From positions 496,001 through 560,000 of the forward strand of contig NZ_NIWU01000002.1 in NCBI RefSeq assembly GCF_002236105.1: a stretch of DNA of 64,000 bases, written 5' to 3'. A model generated the notes under the pieces. It saw nothing but the letters and a program-made list of their open reading frames with translations, searched no databases and had not been told where the DNA came from. Made by a program: the position numbers and the translations under genes. The stretch comes from Pseudomonas umsongensis. Its GTDB lineage: Bacteria > Pseudomonadota > Gammaproteobacteria > Pseudomonadales > Pseudomonadaceae. Position 1 is the stretch's first letter. Each line of letters begins with the position of its first letter. Positions 63,916 to 64,000 of this stretch are shown here, one piece after another.

Positions 63916-64000
63916 ATGTTGTCCAGAACCTTGCTATGCCTCGCTGTCGTCAGTGCTTCCACTCCCTTGCTCGCGGACACCGTCTGGTTGAAGAACGGTG
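63916..64000 (+). CDS. 5' end of an exported protein (likely DUF481 family), cut by window edge
   Basis: 28 codons are present: MLSRTLLCLAVVSASTPLLA is a signal peptide with cleavage near ALLA-like LLA and then DTVWLKNG. ADTVWLKNG is the typical mature start of Pseudomonas DUF481 proteins, which are outer-membrane-associated. The rest lies outside the window, so the family is a guess. Confidence 0.6.
   Translation, partial: MLSRTLLCLAVVSASTPLLADTVWLKNG

Overview
The window is a gene-dense, GC-rich chromosomal segment of a Pseudomonas, most likely of the P. fluorescens group. The evidence is the protein content and gene order (uppS to rpoS to recA, then erdR-dgkA, finR-fpr, rhlG, rimO-kup, mprF, dinB, proS, ampG), the small RNA rsmZ lying between rpoS and fdxA, and many Pseudomonas-type REP/REPIN palindromes between genes. 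I see no insertion sequence, transposase, integrase, CRISPR array or rRNA gene. Most genes are core genes without frameshifts.

Positions 1-23,500 hold an envelope and central-metabolism run, all on the + strand and often with overlapping ends. It comprises uppS (3' end), cdsA, dxr, rseP, bamA, skp, lpxD, fabZ, lpxA, lpxB, rnhB, dnaE, accA, tilS, pyrG, kdsA, eno, ftsB and ispD. It links undecaprenyl and isoprenoid precursors, phospholipid and lipid A synthesis, KDO, outer-membrane protein assembly and DNA replication. A 159-bp palindrome separates eno from ftsB.

Positions 22,600-31,700 hold a glutathione-dependent formaldehyde detoxification unit (LysR regulator, adhC, fghA), then ispF-truD-surE-pcm-nlpD-rpoS. 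Downstream lies a GacA-type box and the RsmA-titrating sRNA rsmZ, then fdxA on the other strand.

Positions 31,700-38,800 run from mutS to recA-recX. Between mutS and pncC (cinA C-terminal type) sits a small cassette: a LexA/CI-like self-cleaving repressor, a holin-like protein and a GH19 endolysin. In many P. fluorescens-group strains this position carries R-type tailocin or prophage clusters. Here the regulator and lysis genes are present but no tail genes are. Matching ATGCAT palindromes lie upstream of both the repressor and the holin.

Positions 38,800-45,100 hold a LOG-family nucleotide hydrolase preceded by a strongly structured leader (candidate riboswitch-like element, 39,964-40,086). 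Two small poorly known genes, a DTW-domain tRNA-modifying enzyme, erdR, dgkA and the divergent finR/fpr redox pair follow.

Positions 45,100-57,000 hold trmO, rhlG, a DUF1456 gene, an RsuA-family pseudouridine synthase, a GNAT gene, rimO, kup, and a coupled mprF-virJ pair that probably makes and removes aminoacyl-phosphatidylglycerol. Six different intergenic spaces here and elsewhere are filled by REPIN doublets of at least four sequence types.

Positions 57,000-64,000 hold two near-identical initiator tRNA-Met genes, each with its own promoter and terminator, SOS-type dinB, an unknown lipoprotein gene, proS, ampG, an alkyltransferase-like gene and the start of a secreted protein gene cut by the window end.
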